A DNA stretch of 64,000 nt from Dictyobacter formicarum (GTDB lineage: Bacteria; Chloroflexota; Ktedonobacteria; Ktedonobacterales; Ktedonobacteraceae), in contig NZ_BNJJ01000004.1 in assembly GCF_016587435.1 (NCBI RefSeq), positions 1-64,000 of the forward strand, read 5' to 3'. Shown piece after piece: positions 42,127 to 51,284 of this stretch; the first letter of the stretch is position 1; every line of letters starts with the position of its first letter. Below the pieces are notes generated by a model. The model was not told the DNA's origin and did no database searches. It saw only the letters and a program-made list of their open reading frames with translations. The position numbers and the translations under genes are program-made.

Positions 42127-42504
42127 AGAAAATTTCTAGTAGTGAGGTTGGTCGAAGTGAGATTATATGGCGAAGTGCAGAAATAAACCTCGTATCTGCG
42201 TAGAGGTTTCGAGGCAACTTATACAGGAGTTATAGTGTTTGATGTAGATGAGATCCATCTCTCTGTTCTTTCCTTTATTGTTCTGCTTTCGTCAACAAGC
42301 TTACCCCGAGATAAGCACTTCTGTCAATATCCCAGAAATTATCAATTTTGAAGCATCTCGCCCCAACCCCACCGTCGGCGTCAAAAGGAAAATGTGGAAA
42401 GCTCTGGCCTGGCCAGGTTAATGGCTTGACTTTTTGAATCAACATATGGTACTGTTGCACTTGTAAGTACTACATGTTGTGCACTATCGCAATACAATAG
42501 AGAA
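42127..42504. other. Intergenic region upstream of the riboswitch
   Basis: No gene seen. The right end contains the promoter at 42426-42455 for the cobalamin riboswitch and nrdAB. Confidence 0.4.
42426..42455 (+). promoter_or_regulatory. Promoter of the riboswitch-nrdAB transcript
   Basis: TTGACT at 42426-42431 and TACTGT at 42450-42455 with an 18-base spacer; start of transcription expected near 42462, about 45 bases before the aptamer. Confidence 0.55.
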
Positions 42505-42640
42505 AAGCTCATAGGGTTAGACTGTCGTGGTCTAGCTAAAATGGGGGAAGTCCGGTGTGATTCCGGCGCTGTCGCGCAACGGTAAGGCGTGGATGTTTGA
42601 TCCGCCAAGCCCGAATGCCCACCTGTGATGCTATGGATTG
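42505..42640 (+). ncRNA. Cobalamin (B12) riboswitch aptamer
   Basis: The conserved core is clear: TGGGGGAAGTCCGGTGTGAT, then TCCGGCGCTGTCGCGCAACGGTAA, and the B12-box form AAGCCCGAATGCCCACC (42606-42622). CATAG at 42510-42514 and CTATG at 42631-42635 close the P1 stem. It precedes nrdA, and a terminator lies between the two, so binding of adenosylcobalamin should end transcription before the reductase genes. Confidence 0.92.
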
Positions 42641-42733
42641 ATCCCTTCGCGTGAAAGGGTAAGACCAGCAGGGGCCTTTGTCTGCTTTGCTTGCGCATAC
42701 TCGCCAGACACGTTTCGCCTTTTTGCCTGTCGG

Positions 42734-42763
42734 CCTGTTCTCGCCTGGGGAACAGGTTTTTTT
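42734..42763 (+). terminator. Riboswitch expression-platform terminator
   Basis: CCTGTTC and GAACAGG with a nine-base loop, followed by T7, about 100 bases after the aptamer and just before the nrdA ribosome-binding site (GGAGGT). Confidence 0.8.
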
Positions 42764-42785
42764 GTTGTCTGTGGAGGTATGTTTT

Positions 42786-45239
42786 ATGGCTTCAAGCCGA
42801 TTTTCTGAGTCAACTATGGCGATGCCATCGACTGCTCTTGATGTGCTTGCGCTTATCGCTGAGGCGTGTCGCGATCTCGCTCCTGACGTGGATGAAGCGC
42901 ACCTGTTAGCCAGTGTGCAGGCTAATATCTATCCGGGGGCCTCACGGGATGAGGTCTGGCAGGCTCTGGTGATGTCTGCGCGAGCTTCTATTGAGTTGGA
43001 GCCCGCCTACACGTTTGTGGCGGCTCGCTTCCTGTTGCTCTCTCTTTATAACTCGCTATTAACTCCTGGCGAGCTTCAACCGGGGCTGCAGGACTCCTTT
43101 GCTCTCTATGCTGGCTATTTCGCAGCCTATGTGCGGCGCGGCGTTGAAACGCTGCTGCTCGATCCTCGCCTGGCCGACTTTGATCTCTCCGTGCTTGCCA
43201 GCGCGATCAAGCCCGAGCGTGATCTGCTCTTTGCTTATCCTGGCTTGCAGACTCTATATGATCGTTATCTTTTGCAGCACGATGGCCTGCGCTTTGAGCT
43301 ACCCCAGTTGCTCTGGATGCGCGTGGCTATGGGCCTGGCCCTGCATGAAGAGCAGAAAGAATTGCGGGCGATTGAGTTTTATGAGCTGATTTCGCAATTT
43401 TATTTCACTCCCGCTACGCCTACGCTCTTTAATGCTGGTACATGCCATCCTCAACTTTCATCCTGCTATCTGACTACGGTGCAGGACGATCTGTGGCATA
43501 TCTTTAAAAGTATACAGGACAATGCCTTGCTTTCAAAATGGGCCGGTGGACTTGGTAACGATTGGACAAACATACGGGCGTCCGGTTCTCATATCAACGG
43601 TACTAATGGTACCAGCCAGGGCATTATCCCGTTCCTCAAGGTGGTGAATGATACTGCAGTAGCGGTCAATCAAGGTGGCAAGCGCAAAGGAGCCGTCTGT
43701 GCTTACCTGGAGAACTGGCACCTGGATATTGAGGATTTCCTGGATCTGCGCCGCAATACCGGCGATGAGCGGCGTCGCACTCATGATATGAATACGGCCT
43801 GCTGGATCTCTGATGAGTTTATGCGCCGCGTGCAGCAGGGCGAGCAATGGACACTATTTAGTCCTGATGAGGTGCCTGATCTGCATGAGCTCTATGGGGA
43901 GGCTTTCACCCGACGTTATCGTGAGTATGAGCAGCTGGCGGATAGTGGACAGCTAAAGCAGTTCAGACGTTTGCCTGCGCTGGACCTGTGGCGCAAGATG
44001 CTGACCCGGCTGTTTGAGACGGGACATCCCTGGCTGACCTGGAAGGATGCGGCCAATGTGCGCTCTACCCAGGATCATGCTGGTGTGATTCATAGTAGCA
44101 ATCTGTGTACCGAGATTCTACTGAATACTTCACAGGATGAGACAGCTGTTTGTAATCTTGGTTCGCTCAATCTGGCGGCCCATCTTGCCGCTGGACAGTT
44201 GGATCTGCCTCGTTTGCGTGCGACTATTTCTACCGCGGTGCGTATGCTGGATAATGTGATCGATCTTAACTATTATCCCACTCCAGAGGCACACCAGGCC
44301 AATCTGCGTCATCGTCCGATTGGCCTGGGCTTGATGGGTTTTCAGGATGCTCTCTTCCAGCTAGGAATCAGCTATGCCAGCCAGGCAGCGGTTGAAATCG
44401 CTGATCAAAGTATGGAGGCTATCTCCTATTATGCCTTCTTAGCTTCTACTGAACTGGCGGCGGAGCGTGGTTGCTATTCCAGCTATCAGGGATCTAAATG
44501 GCAGCGTGGCCTGTTACCCCTGGATAGCATTGCTCTACTGGAGCAGGAGCGTGGCGAGCCGCTTGAGATGAATCGTACCTCGCATCTGGATTGGCAGGTT
44601 GTGCGCGCCGCTATCCAGCAGCATGGTATGCGCAATAGTAACGTGCTGGCCATTGCTCCCACCGCCACTATCTCCACCATCGTTGGTGTCAGCCAATCAA
44701 TTGAACCGGAGTACAAAAATTTGTATGTCAAGAGCAATCTCTCCGGTGAATTCACTACTATTAATACTTTTCTGGTGAATGACCTGAAGAAAGCGGGACT
44801 GTGGGACGCTGAGATGCTTGAAATGTTGAAGTATTATGATGGCTCGCTGGCAGTGATGACGCAGTTGCCCTCAGAGCTCAGGCAGCGCTATCGGACCGCG
44901 TTTGAAATCGATGCTACCTGGCTGATTGAGTGCGCTAGCCGACGTCAAAAATGGATCGATATGGGTCAGTCGCTGAATCTCTATCTGGTCGAGCCAGGCG
45001 GCAAGAAACTGCACGATATCTATACCCTGGCCTGGCGTAAAGGATTAAAAACGACCTACTATTTGCGTACTGTAGCCGCTACACAGATCGAAAAATCGAC
45101 TATCGACGTTAACCGCTGGGGTATTCAGCCGCGCTGGATGAAGCATAGCAGCCCTTCTAGCACTATTCAGGTGACACGTGAATCTGCAGCTAAACCACTT
45201 GCCTGCTCACTTGATGATCAGTGCGAGGCATGCCAGTAA
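42786..45239 (+). CDS. nrdA: Class I ribonucleotide reductase large (alpha) subunit
   Basis: An 817-residue reductase alpha subunit converting ribonucleoside diphosphates to deoxy forms. Active-site features: the first redox Cys in [17 protein letters not shown] (radical Cys and Glu of the N-x-C-x-E motif), [13 protein letters not shown], the radical-path pair in [10 protein letters not shown], and the C-terminal redox CEAC. The usual N-terminal ATP-cone is not recognisable; the protein seems to begin with the R1 N-terminal helical domain, so overall activity regulation by dATP may be lacking. ATG at 42786 follows GGAGGT; upstream frame runs through the terminator and is rejected. B12-riboswitch controlled. 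Confidence 0.93.
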   Translation: MASSRFSESTMAMPSTALDVLALIAEACRDLAPDVDEAHLLASVQANIYPGASRDEVWQALVMSARASIELEPAYTFVAARFLLLSLYNSLLTPGELQPGLQDSFALYAGYFAAYVRRGVETLLLDPRLADFDLSVLASAIKPERDLLFAYPGLQTLYDRYLLQHDGLRFELPQLLWMRVAMGLALHEEQKELRAIEFYELISQFYFTPATPTLFNAGTCHPQLSSCYLTTVQDDLWHIFKSIQDNALLSKWAGGLGNDWTNIRASGSHINGTNGTSQGIIPFLKVVNDTAVAVNQGGKRKGAVCAYLENWHLDIEDFLDLRRNTGDERRRTHDMNTACWISDEFMRRVQQGEQWTLFSPDEVPDLHELYGEAFTRRYREYEQLADSGQLKQFRRLPALDLWRKMLTRLFETGHPWLTWKDAANVRSTQDHAGVIHSSNLCTEILLNTSQDETAVCNLGSLNLAAHLAAGQLDLPRLRATISTAVRMLDNVIDLNYYPTPEAHQANLRHRPIGLGLMGFQDALFQLGISYASQAAVEIADQSMEAISYYAFLASTELAAERGCYSSYQGSKWQRGLLPLDSIALLEQERGEPLEMNRTSHLDWQVVRAAIQQHGMRNSNVLAIAPTATISTIVGVSQSIEPEYKNLYVKSNLSGEFTTINTFLVNDLKKAGLWDAEMLEMLKYYDGSLAVMTQLPSELRQRYRTAFEIDATWLIECASRRQKWIDMGQSLNLYLVEPGGKKLHDIYTLAWRKGLKTTYYLRTVAATQIEKSTIDVNRWGIQPRWMKHSSPSSTIQVTRESAAKPLACSLDDQCEACQ

Positions 45240-45267
45240 ATTTTGTGGCTGGAAAAGAGGATTGAAA

Positions 45268-46299
45268 ATGAATTCTTTGTTTGAGGATAGGTCGTTGACG
45301 GAACAGAAACAGTTGTTGAACGGCAAGCAGGTGACCGTTAATCAACTGCTGCCCCTGAAGTATCATTGGGCCTGGGAGCACTATCTGAATGCCTGCGCCA
45401 ACCATTGGATGCCCAATGAAGTACCTATGAATAAGGATATCGAGACCTGGCGCAGCCATTCCCTGACCGAGGCTGAACGACTGGTAATTATGCGTAATCT
45501 GGGCTTTTTTGCTACCGCTGAAAGCCTGGTAGGCAATAACCTGGTTCTGGCTATTTTTAAGCATATTACCAATGCCGAATGCCGACAGTACTTGTTGCGC
45601 CAGGCTTTTGAAGAGGCGGTCCATTCGCACGCTTTTCTCTATATCGTTGAGAGCCTGGGACTCAATGAGCGCGAAGTTTTTACAATGTATCATGCCATTC
45701 CAGCTATCGCGCGTAAGGATGCCTTCGAAATGAATTTGACAGCGGCGCTACTGGATCCGCATTTTGCGACGGAAACGCTGGAGGGTGCTCAAACTTTCTT
45801 GAAAAATCTGATCGGCTATTATGTGATCATGGAGGGTATCTTTTTTTATAGCGGATTCGCAATGATTTTATCGTTTCATCGTCGCAATAAAATGACCGGC
45901 ATTGGTGAGCAGTTTCAGTATATCTTGCGCGATGAGACTATCCATCTCAACTTCGGTATTGATCTAATCAATGGCATTAAAGCTGAAAAGCCTGAAATCT
46001 GGACCTCTGCTTTTCAACAACATATCCTGGCTCTGATTCAAGAAGCGGTGGAGCTAGAGATTGCTTATGCGCAAGATTGTTTGCCGCAGGGCATCTTGGG
46101 TTTGCAGCCCGGGGCGTTTCAACATTATGTTCAGCATATCGCTGATCGGCGTTTGGAGCGTATTGGCCTGCCAGCGCAGTATCATGCTCCCCATCCTTTT
46201 CCCTGGATGAGCGAGACCATTGATTTGAGCAAAGAGAAGAATTTCTTTGAAACCAGAGTGACTGAATATCAGGCCGCTTCTACACTGCGCTGGGATTAG
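45268..46299 (+). CDS. nrdB: Class I ribonucleotide reductase small (beta) subunit, class Ic type
   Basis: A 343-residue ferritin-like radical-generating subunit. Metal ligands: Glu85 (FFATAES), Glu116 and His119 ([10 protein letters not shown]), a Glu in [11 protein letters not shown], and Glu/His in [10 protein letters not shown]. The position four residues after His119, where class Ia proteins have the radical Tyr, is Phe123. Together with Glu85 in place of Asp, this is the pattern of Chlamydia trachomatis-type class Ic proteins that use an Mn/Fe centre instead of a tyrosyl radical. ATG at 45268 has AAAAGAGGA upstream; 28 bases separate it from nrdA, so one operon. A terminator follows. 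Confidence 0.92.
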   Translation: MNSLFEDRSLTEQKQLLNGKQVTVNQLLPLKYHWAWEHYLNACANHWMPNEVPMNKDIETWRSHSLTEAERLVIMRNLGFFATAESLVGNNLVLAIFKHITNAECRQYLLRQAFEEAVHSHAFLYIVESLGLNEREVFTMYHAIPAIARKDAFEMNLTAALLDPHFATETLEGAQTFLKNLIGYYVIMEGIFFYSGFAMILSFHRRNKMTGIGEQFQYILRDETIHLNFGIDLINGIKAEKPEIWTSAFQQHILALIQEAVELEIAYAQDCLPQGILGLQPGAFQHYVQHIADRRLERIGLPAQYHAPHPFPWMSETIDLSKEKNFFETRVTEYQAASTLRWD

Positions 46300-46317
46300 A
46301 CAATATGAGGAACACTG

Positions 46318-46353
46318 GCGAGTTCTACGGAAAGTAGAACTCGCTGCTTTTTT
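46318..46353 (+). terminator. Terminator of nrdAB
   Basis: GCGAGTTCTAC and GTAGAACTCGC (11-base arms, loop GGAAA), then TGCTTTTTT. Confidence 0.85.
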
Positions 46354-47485
46354 AATTGCCACGCATGGCGCGGTCAATTGCCTCGGGAGTTGATGGCAGG
46401 AAATGATCCCAGGCACTGGTTTGCCAGTCGTCAACACGTTCTCCCTGTGGTACCCACTCGGGGAGCGGCATCAGCAGATGCTCGGAGAGGGAAATCAGGA
46501 ATGGTTCGTAGGTACTGCGAATCTCCGCCAGGCGGCGCTCGGCGCTTTCTTCATGCTTGAAAACTAATCCAGCTTCGGCTAGCTGCTCACGCAGCTCGAC
46601 GAAATCTTCCGAGGATAACCTTTTGGCGTTCCTGATTGGTGGGGTGCCATAGGTTTGTGCCAGGTCGACAGCTGCGTGGCGGGCAACGGCGAAGGCGAAT
46701 TTCATGGGTTTGACAGGCAGGTTTTCAATGCCAACCAGGGCCAGTGCGCTGACATCTAACACGGTTGTGAGGGCTCCCAACCAGGATTGGCGCTCATGTT
46801 GCGAGCGGTAATAGGTCAGGACTGGATACGAGATATGGCTTTCTAGCAGGTCTGCGCACCATTTTTCCCATTCGCGCATGAATTGTAATAATTCGTCTGG
46901 ATAATTGCTGTTCGCGTGCCGTTTGAGCAGTTCCAGCGCTCCTGGAGGTGAGCCTGCACGTGCATCCAGCAGCGTAATATTGGTTTCGCGGCGGGAAAAG
47001 GCCTGGTAGATTACGGGCAGATATCCGATAATCAATGCCAGGAAGGCCAGCCCAAATCCTGCTTCTATGGCTACTAATCCCCTGCCCATACTGGAGAGTG
47101 GAATGACATCACCCAATCCAAGCGTCACAAATGTTGTGCCGCTCATGTATACATAGGTGGCGAAGGATATTGATGTATCGGGTGAATGGAGCGGTGAGTT
47201 GAGCCCCCATTGAAGCAAGGCAAAACTAAAGACAAATCCAGACGCCCACACAGCCAGGAGGAGAAGCAGGGAGAGGGGGCCATAGTAACTTAAAAATTGC
47301 CCGCGCCGACCATTCGGGCGCATTTTACGTGCCAGGCTCGACCACAATTGCCATGTAGTACTGTAAAAAAGCCGTGCCAGGCGAAACTTTCGTGCCACGC
47401 GCCTGGGAAGGATCACGGTCTCAAAACCATCTTGCGCAATCACCAGAATAAGTAATATGCCAATAATGATTGCAATAATCCGCAT
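46352..47485 (-). CDS. Two-helix potassium-channel-like protein with large cytoplasmic domain
   Basis: A 377-residue membrane protein. Helices at about 1-17, 70-92 and 130-155 surround a pore loop SGTTFVTLGLGDVIPLSS (residues 115-132) whose TLGLGD resembles the K+ filter TVGYGD. The long C-terminal part (about 160-377) is soluble and helical, not an RCK/TrkA domain. Potassium selectivity is likely but the Leu in place of Tyr makes it uncertain. ATG at 47485 is preceded by CGAGGACA. Confidence 0.75.
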   Translation of the reverse strand: MRIIAIIIGILLILVIAQDGFETVILPRRVARKFRLARLFYSTTWQLWSSLARKMRPNGRRGQFLSYYGPLSLLLLLAVWASGFVFSFALLQWGLNSPLHSPDTSISFATYVYMSGTTFVTLGLGDVIPLSSMGRGLVAIEAGFGLAFLALIIGYLPVIYQAFSRRETNITLLDARAGSPPGALELLKRHANSNYPDELLQFMREWEKWCADLLESHISYPVLTYYRSQHERQSWLGALTTVLDVSALALVGIENLPVKPMKFAFAVARHAAVDLAQTYGTPPIRNAKRLSSEDFVELREQLAEAGLVFKHEESAERRLAEIRSTYEPFLISLSEHLLMPLPEWVPQGERVDDWQTSAWDHFLPSTPEAIDRAMRGN

Positions 47486-47868
47486 AAGTTGTCCTCGTTT
47501 ACACTGTTTGAGTTATTTGCTCACATCTTTGTTCAGTCTGTTCAATCAGCCTGACTAGCTCAATCTGTCATATGTATTGTATTCATCTCCATGATGCGTT
47601 GTCTAGCTACTCAAGTGAGATCACTTTGTGATGTCAGGCAGGGGTTTTTGAGCATTGCGGATCGTCTTTTATAGTAAAGACAGTATGTTCTAGCGTAGCC
47701 TGATAGCTATCGCGGCTCCACAGTTTCGCGTCGGATTGGGGCGAGCCGCCTATGATCTCCATTTGTTAACCTGGGTGACGCAATCATCCCCGGCTTCCTC
47801 GCTGGCAAGCCGGGGATGATGCTGGTGCCACTGGTAAAGAAGAGGTTTGACTGCTGCTTTTCAATGAT
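47486..47868. other. Intergenic region between channel-like gene and dps
   Basis: No gene seen. Contains the dps terminator at 47783-47820; the remainder probably carries the promoter of the channel-like gene. Confidence 0.4.
47783..47820 (-). terminator. Terminator of the Dps-like gene
   Basis: ATCATCCCCGGCTT and its complement (14-base arms) around a ten-base loop, 49 bases beyond the dps stop. Confidence 0.7.
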
Positions 47869-48423
47869 TTAGCCAGTGTTATCTTGTCCCTGTACGATTT
47901 CAAACAGGAACCACTTGCGGCGCTCGGCTTGATTTAGTAAATCTTCCAGTGCGTTGGCGGTCGCGCTATCGTGATTGCGTTCTACAATTTCGATTGCTGC
48001 GCGCAGCATTTGTGCCGAATGCGTGTTATCATTCATTAAACGTTTAGCCATTTCACCAGGCGGTACGAATTCATCGTTGTCATCTTGAATAGTTTGTAGC
48101 TGGCTAATATGCTTGATACTACGGATCGTGGTGCCGCCGATGCGCCTGACCCGTTCCGCCATCACATCGATTGATTCCAATATGTCTTCCGCTTGCTCAT
48201 CGAACAGGAGGTGATAATCGCGGAAATGTGAGCCAGACAGGTGCCAGTGAAAATTCTTGGTTTTTGTGTAAAGAGCAAACGCGTCCGCGATTAGCGGATT
48301 GAGAACGGTGGTTACGGCCTGTACCTCTTCTGACGTTAAGTCTGTCACTGTAGCAAGTTGGGCCGCGCTCGCTTTATACTGGGCCGTTGTATGCCTGGCG
48401 GTTGACTTATCTTTCGTTGTCAT
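47869..48423 (-). CDS. Dps-family ferritin-like DNA-protection protein
   Basis: A 184-residue Dps/miniferritin. The inter-subunit ferroxidase site is visible as FHWHLSG (His59) and LLFDEQAEDI (Asp75 and Glu79), within the four-helix bundle. A 25-residue Lys/Thr-rich N-terminus could bind DNA, as in E. coli Dps. Expected to oxidise and store iron with peroxide, protecting DNA during stress. ATG at 48423 is preceded by AAAGGGT. Confidence 0.92.
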   Translation of the reverse strand: MTTKDKSTARHTTAQYKASAAQLATVTDLTSEEVQAVTTVLNPLIADAFALYTKTKNFHWHLSGSHFRDYHLLFDEQAEDILESIDVMAERVRRIGGTTIRSIKHISQLQTIQDDNDEFVPPGEMAKRLMNDNTHSAQMLRAAIEIVERNHDSATANALEDLLNQAERRKWFLFEIVQGQDNTG

Positions 48424-48733
48424 CAGTTTGACCCTTTCTCAATATCATAAGACCATTGCATGGCTTAAAATTTCCTGTCCAGCTAATGCTCTATATAAAT
48501 GTGATCCCTTCTGATGGGTTTACCTTCTCTTGATGGCGGTTTGCGACACGCTGTTCATTACACGGCTTTGAAATGAGATGGGTGACAACTGCTGATAGGT
48601 ATCGCTAGATTGTCGCAATTTTGTCGCAATATTTGGAAATAGCCGCGCGAGATGGTGTGCAGGAGTTTATCAACCGGCGCTTTGCGGCTATAATTGTATT
48701 AACTACAACAGGTAAAAAATAGAGAGAGTATAG
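48424..48733. other. Divergent promoter region of dps and the two-component genes
   Basis: No gene seen. Contains the direct repeat at 48611-48630 upstream of the response regulator. Confidence 0.4.
48611..48630 (+). promoter_or_regulatory. Direct repeat upstream of the response regulator
   Basis: TGTCGCAAT occurs twice with 11-base period (48611-48619 and 48622-48630), the spacing used by OmpR/PhoB-family regulators that bind as tandem dimers. Likely an autoregulatory site. Confidence 0.5.
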
Positions 48734-49444
48734 ATGACAACAATATTGCTGGTTGAAGATGAAGCTGATCTGGCTCAGGTTGTTTTGCGTGAACTGGCTG
48801 CCTCCGGCTATTCAACGCTACATGCCAGCGATGGCCTCAATGCGGTCAAAGTTCATAAAAGCTCGCAGATAGACCTGGTGATTCTGGACTGGATGTTGCC
48901 TGGATTGAATGGTTTGGATGTACTGAGGCAGATCAGGCAGGTAGCTTCAACGCCTGTGTTGATGTTGACGGCGCGCAGCGAAGAAGCGGATCGTGTGGTT
49001 GGTCTGGAGGTAGGGGCGGATGACTATTTGACGAAGCCATTTAGCGTGCGTGAGTTAATTGCGCGTGTACGCGCGCTTTTACGCCGCAATGAGTTGATTT
49101 TGCAGACATTGAATGCTGATCGCAGCGATGCTGCTGCCATGCTGGTGCAGGGCCCGCTCCGGCTTAATCCCCAGACGCATGTGGCAACATTGGATGGAAC
49201 CTTATTAGATTTGAGCCCTACTGAATTTAATTTATTGCAGTTGTTGTTGCGCAGTCCCGGCCGTGCTTTTAGTCGCGCCTATCTAATCGAGACAATCTGG
49301 AGCGAGACGTATGTTGGAGGGGATCGCTCGGTGGATAATGTGGTGCTGCGTTTGCGTAAGAAATTAGGTAAGGTTGGGGATGCTATCGAGACTGTCTGGG
49401 GTGTCGGTTATCGTTTGAGACAAGACGGTCTGGAACGCTCTTAA
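48734..49444 (+). CDS. OmpR/PhoB-family response regulator
   Basis: A 236-residue two-component regulator: receiver domain (1-120) with acidic pocket EDE at 8-10, phosphoacceptor Asp52 in VILDWMLPG, Thr in MLTARS and Lys in YLTKPFS; and a C-terminal winged helix (about 140-230) with SPTEFNLLQLLLRSPGRAFSR and VDNVVLRLRKKLG. The kinase gene follows 32 bases later. A tandem repeat upstream could serve as its own binding site. Signal unknown. Confidence 0.95.
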   Translation: MTTILLVEDEADLAQVVLRELAASGYSTLHASDGLNAVKVHKSSQIDLVILDWMLPGLNGLDVLRQIRQVASTPVLMLTARSEEADRVVGLEVGADDYLTKPFSVRELIARVRALLRRNELILQTLNADRSDAAAMLVQGPLRLNPQTHVATLDGTLLDLSPTEFNLLQLLLRSPGRAFSRAYLIETIWSETYVGGDRSVDNVVLRLRKKLGKVGDAIETVWGVGYRLRQDGLERS

Positions 49445-49476
49445 AAGCATATAAGTTAAAGAATATCTGGTGTTCT

Positions 49477-51150
49477 ATGATGAGTAAACAAGCATGGCGG
49501 CGGAACATCTTTTTGCGTGCATTTGTCTGGCGCTCTTTGCTAGAGATGCTGATTATTCAGAGTGCTATAGCGCTGATAATGCCGGCGCTCTCACCGCTCA
49601 CTGAAAGCCACAAGCCTGCGATCAATGCTGTGGCCCAGTTTTTCACGCTCTACATCCTGTTTTCGCTTCTCTGGCTGGCTTTTCGCTGGCACCTACGCCC
49701 GGCTCATCGTACCGTCTGGCATCAGCTATTGGTCGAGATTGAAGTAGCTGGTGTTTTGTTATTTGAACTCTTCTTCAGTGCTTTGTTTTTTCTCTGGCTA
49801 TTTCATCAGTTTAACTTTATCGCTCTGGTCATTGCAAATCCGCAAAATAAGCTTCCCCTCATTGCCATTGCTTTATTGGGTTGCATTGGCTTTTTCTCAT
49901 TACGTATTGTGTTACACATGCTGGGGTTTTGGGATCGCTTGCGCCTGAAGCGTTTGCGCTGGGCGGTCACACATTCGCATTTAATGGTGGTGGTTATCGG
50001 CGCTGGCTTTATCAGTGTCGTGATCGTATTTCTACTTCTGGTGCTGGATGCCGGTACGCTTTTTACAGATACCAGGCCTCTCTATTTGATCATTTCCTTT
50101 CTGTTTATCATGTTTATGTGTACCGTCTTTACGGTGGCCTGTGTCTTGCCGCCATCTATTCTGTCCTCTTACATCTTTACACGTCGTATAACCAGGCGTA
50201 TCGAGCAGCTCGCTCAGGCGACCAGTATGCTGCGCGGTGGAAATTACAGCATTCGTGTGAATGTTGAGGGTGAAGATGAAATTGCTCATCTGCAGGCTGA
50301 CTTTAATGCGATGGCTTCAGCCCTTGAGCGTACCATGCTTGAGCTGAAAGAGGAGCGCGATAATGTACAGACGCTCCTCAATGCGCGCCGGGAGCTCATT
50401 GCCAGTGTTTCTCATGAACTGCGCACTCCGGTGGCTACTGTTCGTAGTTACCTGGAGTCTAGTCTGGCGAACTGGCAGCAGGATCAGCCTCCAGCTACTT
50501 TGAAGCAAGATATGCAGACGATTGAGCAGCAGACTATACGTCTGCAGTCATTAATCAATGATCTGTTTATGCTGTCTCGTGCCGAGGTTGGTCGCCTGGA
50601 GATGCGCTGTGAGCCAACCAATATCGAGTTATTGGTTACGCGCGTGGTAGAGATGATTGCTCCTATCGCGTGGCGGGGTAGTCGTGTTGAGGTAGTGGCG
50701 GAAGTGGCTCCTATCAGCCCGGCTTTTCCATATGCTCTGGTGGATCGTGATCGGCTGGAACAAATCTTGCATAATTTAATCCATAATGGTATACGGCATA
50801 CGTCTCCCGGTGGTATTATTGCGGTTGCTGCCCATGCGAATGCGCAGCAGGTGATTTTGCAGGTGAAAGATACTGGTGAAGGTATTGCACCAGAAGATAT
50901 CACCAAAATCTGGGACCGTTTTTATCGGGCCTCAAATGCTCAATATGGCAGTGGGACCGGTCTGGGTCTGGCTATTGTGAAGGAACTATCCGAGGCAATG
51001 GGCGGCTCGGTGGCGGTTGAAAGCGTGCCTGGACAGGGATCTTGCTTTACGATTTGTTTTCCCCGTGCCCAGGCTCCCGATGATATGACTGTTAGAGACA
51101 TTTTTGTACATGAACCATCCGTCAAAACACGCCCTCTCCCATTGCCTTGA
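49477..51150 (+). CDS. Membrane sensor histidine kinase
   Basis: A 557-residue HisKA kinase. Six or so N-terminal hydrophobic helices (about 20-245) with little outer domain suggest sensing within the membrane. A HAMP domain (about 232-290, FTRRITRRIEQLAQATSML) leads to the dimerisation helix with His313 in IASVSHELRTPV, then a catalytic domain with N-box ILHNLIHNGIRHT, G1 DTGEGI, and G2 GTGLGLAIVKEL. Partner of the preceding response regulator. Start at the first of two ATGs (49477), ribosome-binding site weak. Confidence 0.93.
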   Translation: MMSKQAWRRNIFLRAFVWRSLLEMLIIQSAIALIMPALSPLTESHKPAINAVAQFFTLYILFSLLWLAFRWHLRPAHRTVWHQLLVEIEVAGVLLFELFFSALFFLWLFHQFNFIALVIANPQNKLPLIAIALLGCIGFFSLRIVLHMLGFWDRLRLKRLRWAVTHSHLMVVVIGAGFISVVIVFLLLVLDAGTLFTDTRPLYLIISFLFIMFMCTVFTVACVLPPSILSSYIFTRRITRRIEQLAQATSMLRGGNYSIRVNVEGEDEIAHLQADFNAMASALERTMLELKEERDNVQTLLNARRELIASVSHELRTPVATVRSYLESSLANWQQDQPPATLKQDMQTIEQQTIRLQSLINDLFMLSRAEVGRLEMRCEPTNIELLVTRVVEMIAPIAWRGSRVEVVAEVAPISPAFPYALVDRDRLEQILHNLIHNGIRHTSPGGIIAVAAHANAQQVILQVKDTGEGIAPEDITKIWDRFYRASNAQYGSGTGLGLAIVKELSEAMGGSVAVESVPGQGSCFTICFPRAQAPDDMTVRDIFVHEPSVKTRPLPLP

Positions 51151-51152
51151 TA

Positions 51153-51192
51153 GTAGGTGCGCCCCTTGTGGGCGCTTTTACCCTTCACGCTC
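51153..51192 (-). repeat. REP-like dispersed repeat, copy 3 (diverged)
   Basis: On the minus strand GAGCGTGAAGGGTAAAAGCG then CCCACAAGGGGCGCACCTACT. Same plan as copies at 16057 and 25759, again between converging genes. Confidence 0.6.
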
Positions 51193-51251
51193 GAAAAAGA
51201 AACAATAATAACGTTATGTATCGAGTCAAATCGCTCCCAAAAGGATCGTTA

Positions 51252-51275
51252 CGTTTCCCATAGCCATGGGAAACG
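51252..51275. terminator. Hairpin between the histidine kinase and NACHT genes
   Basis: CGTTTCCCAT and ATGGGAAACG, 10-base arms with AGCC loop, ten bases beyond the NACHT stop. Confidence 0.5.
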
Positions 51276-51284
51276 GAGGCTCTC

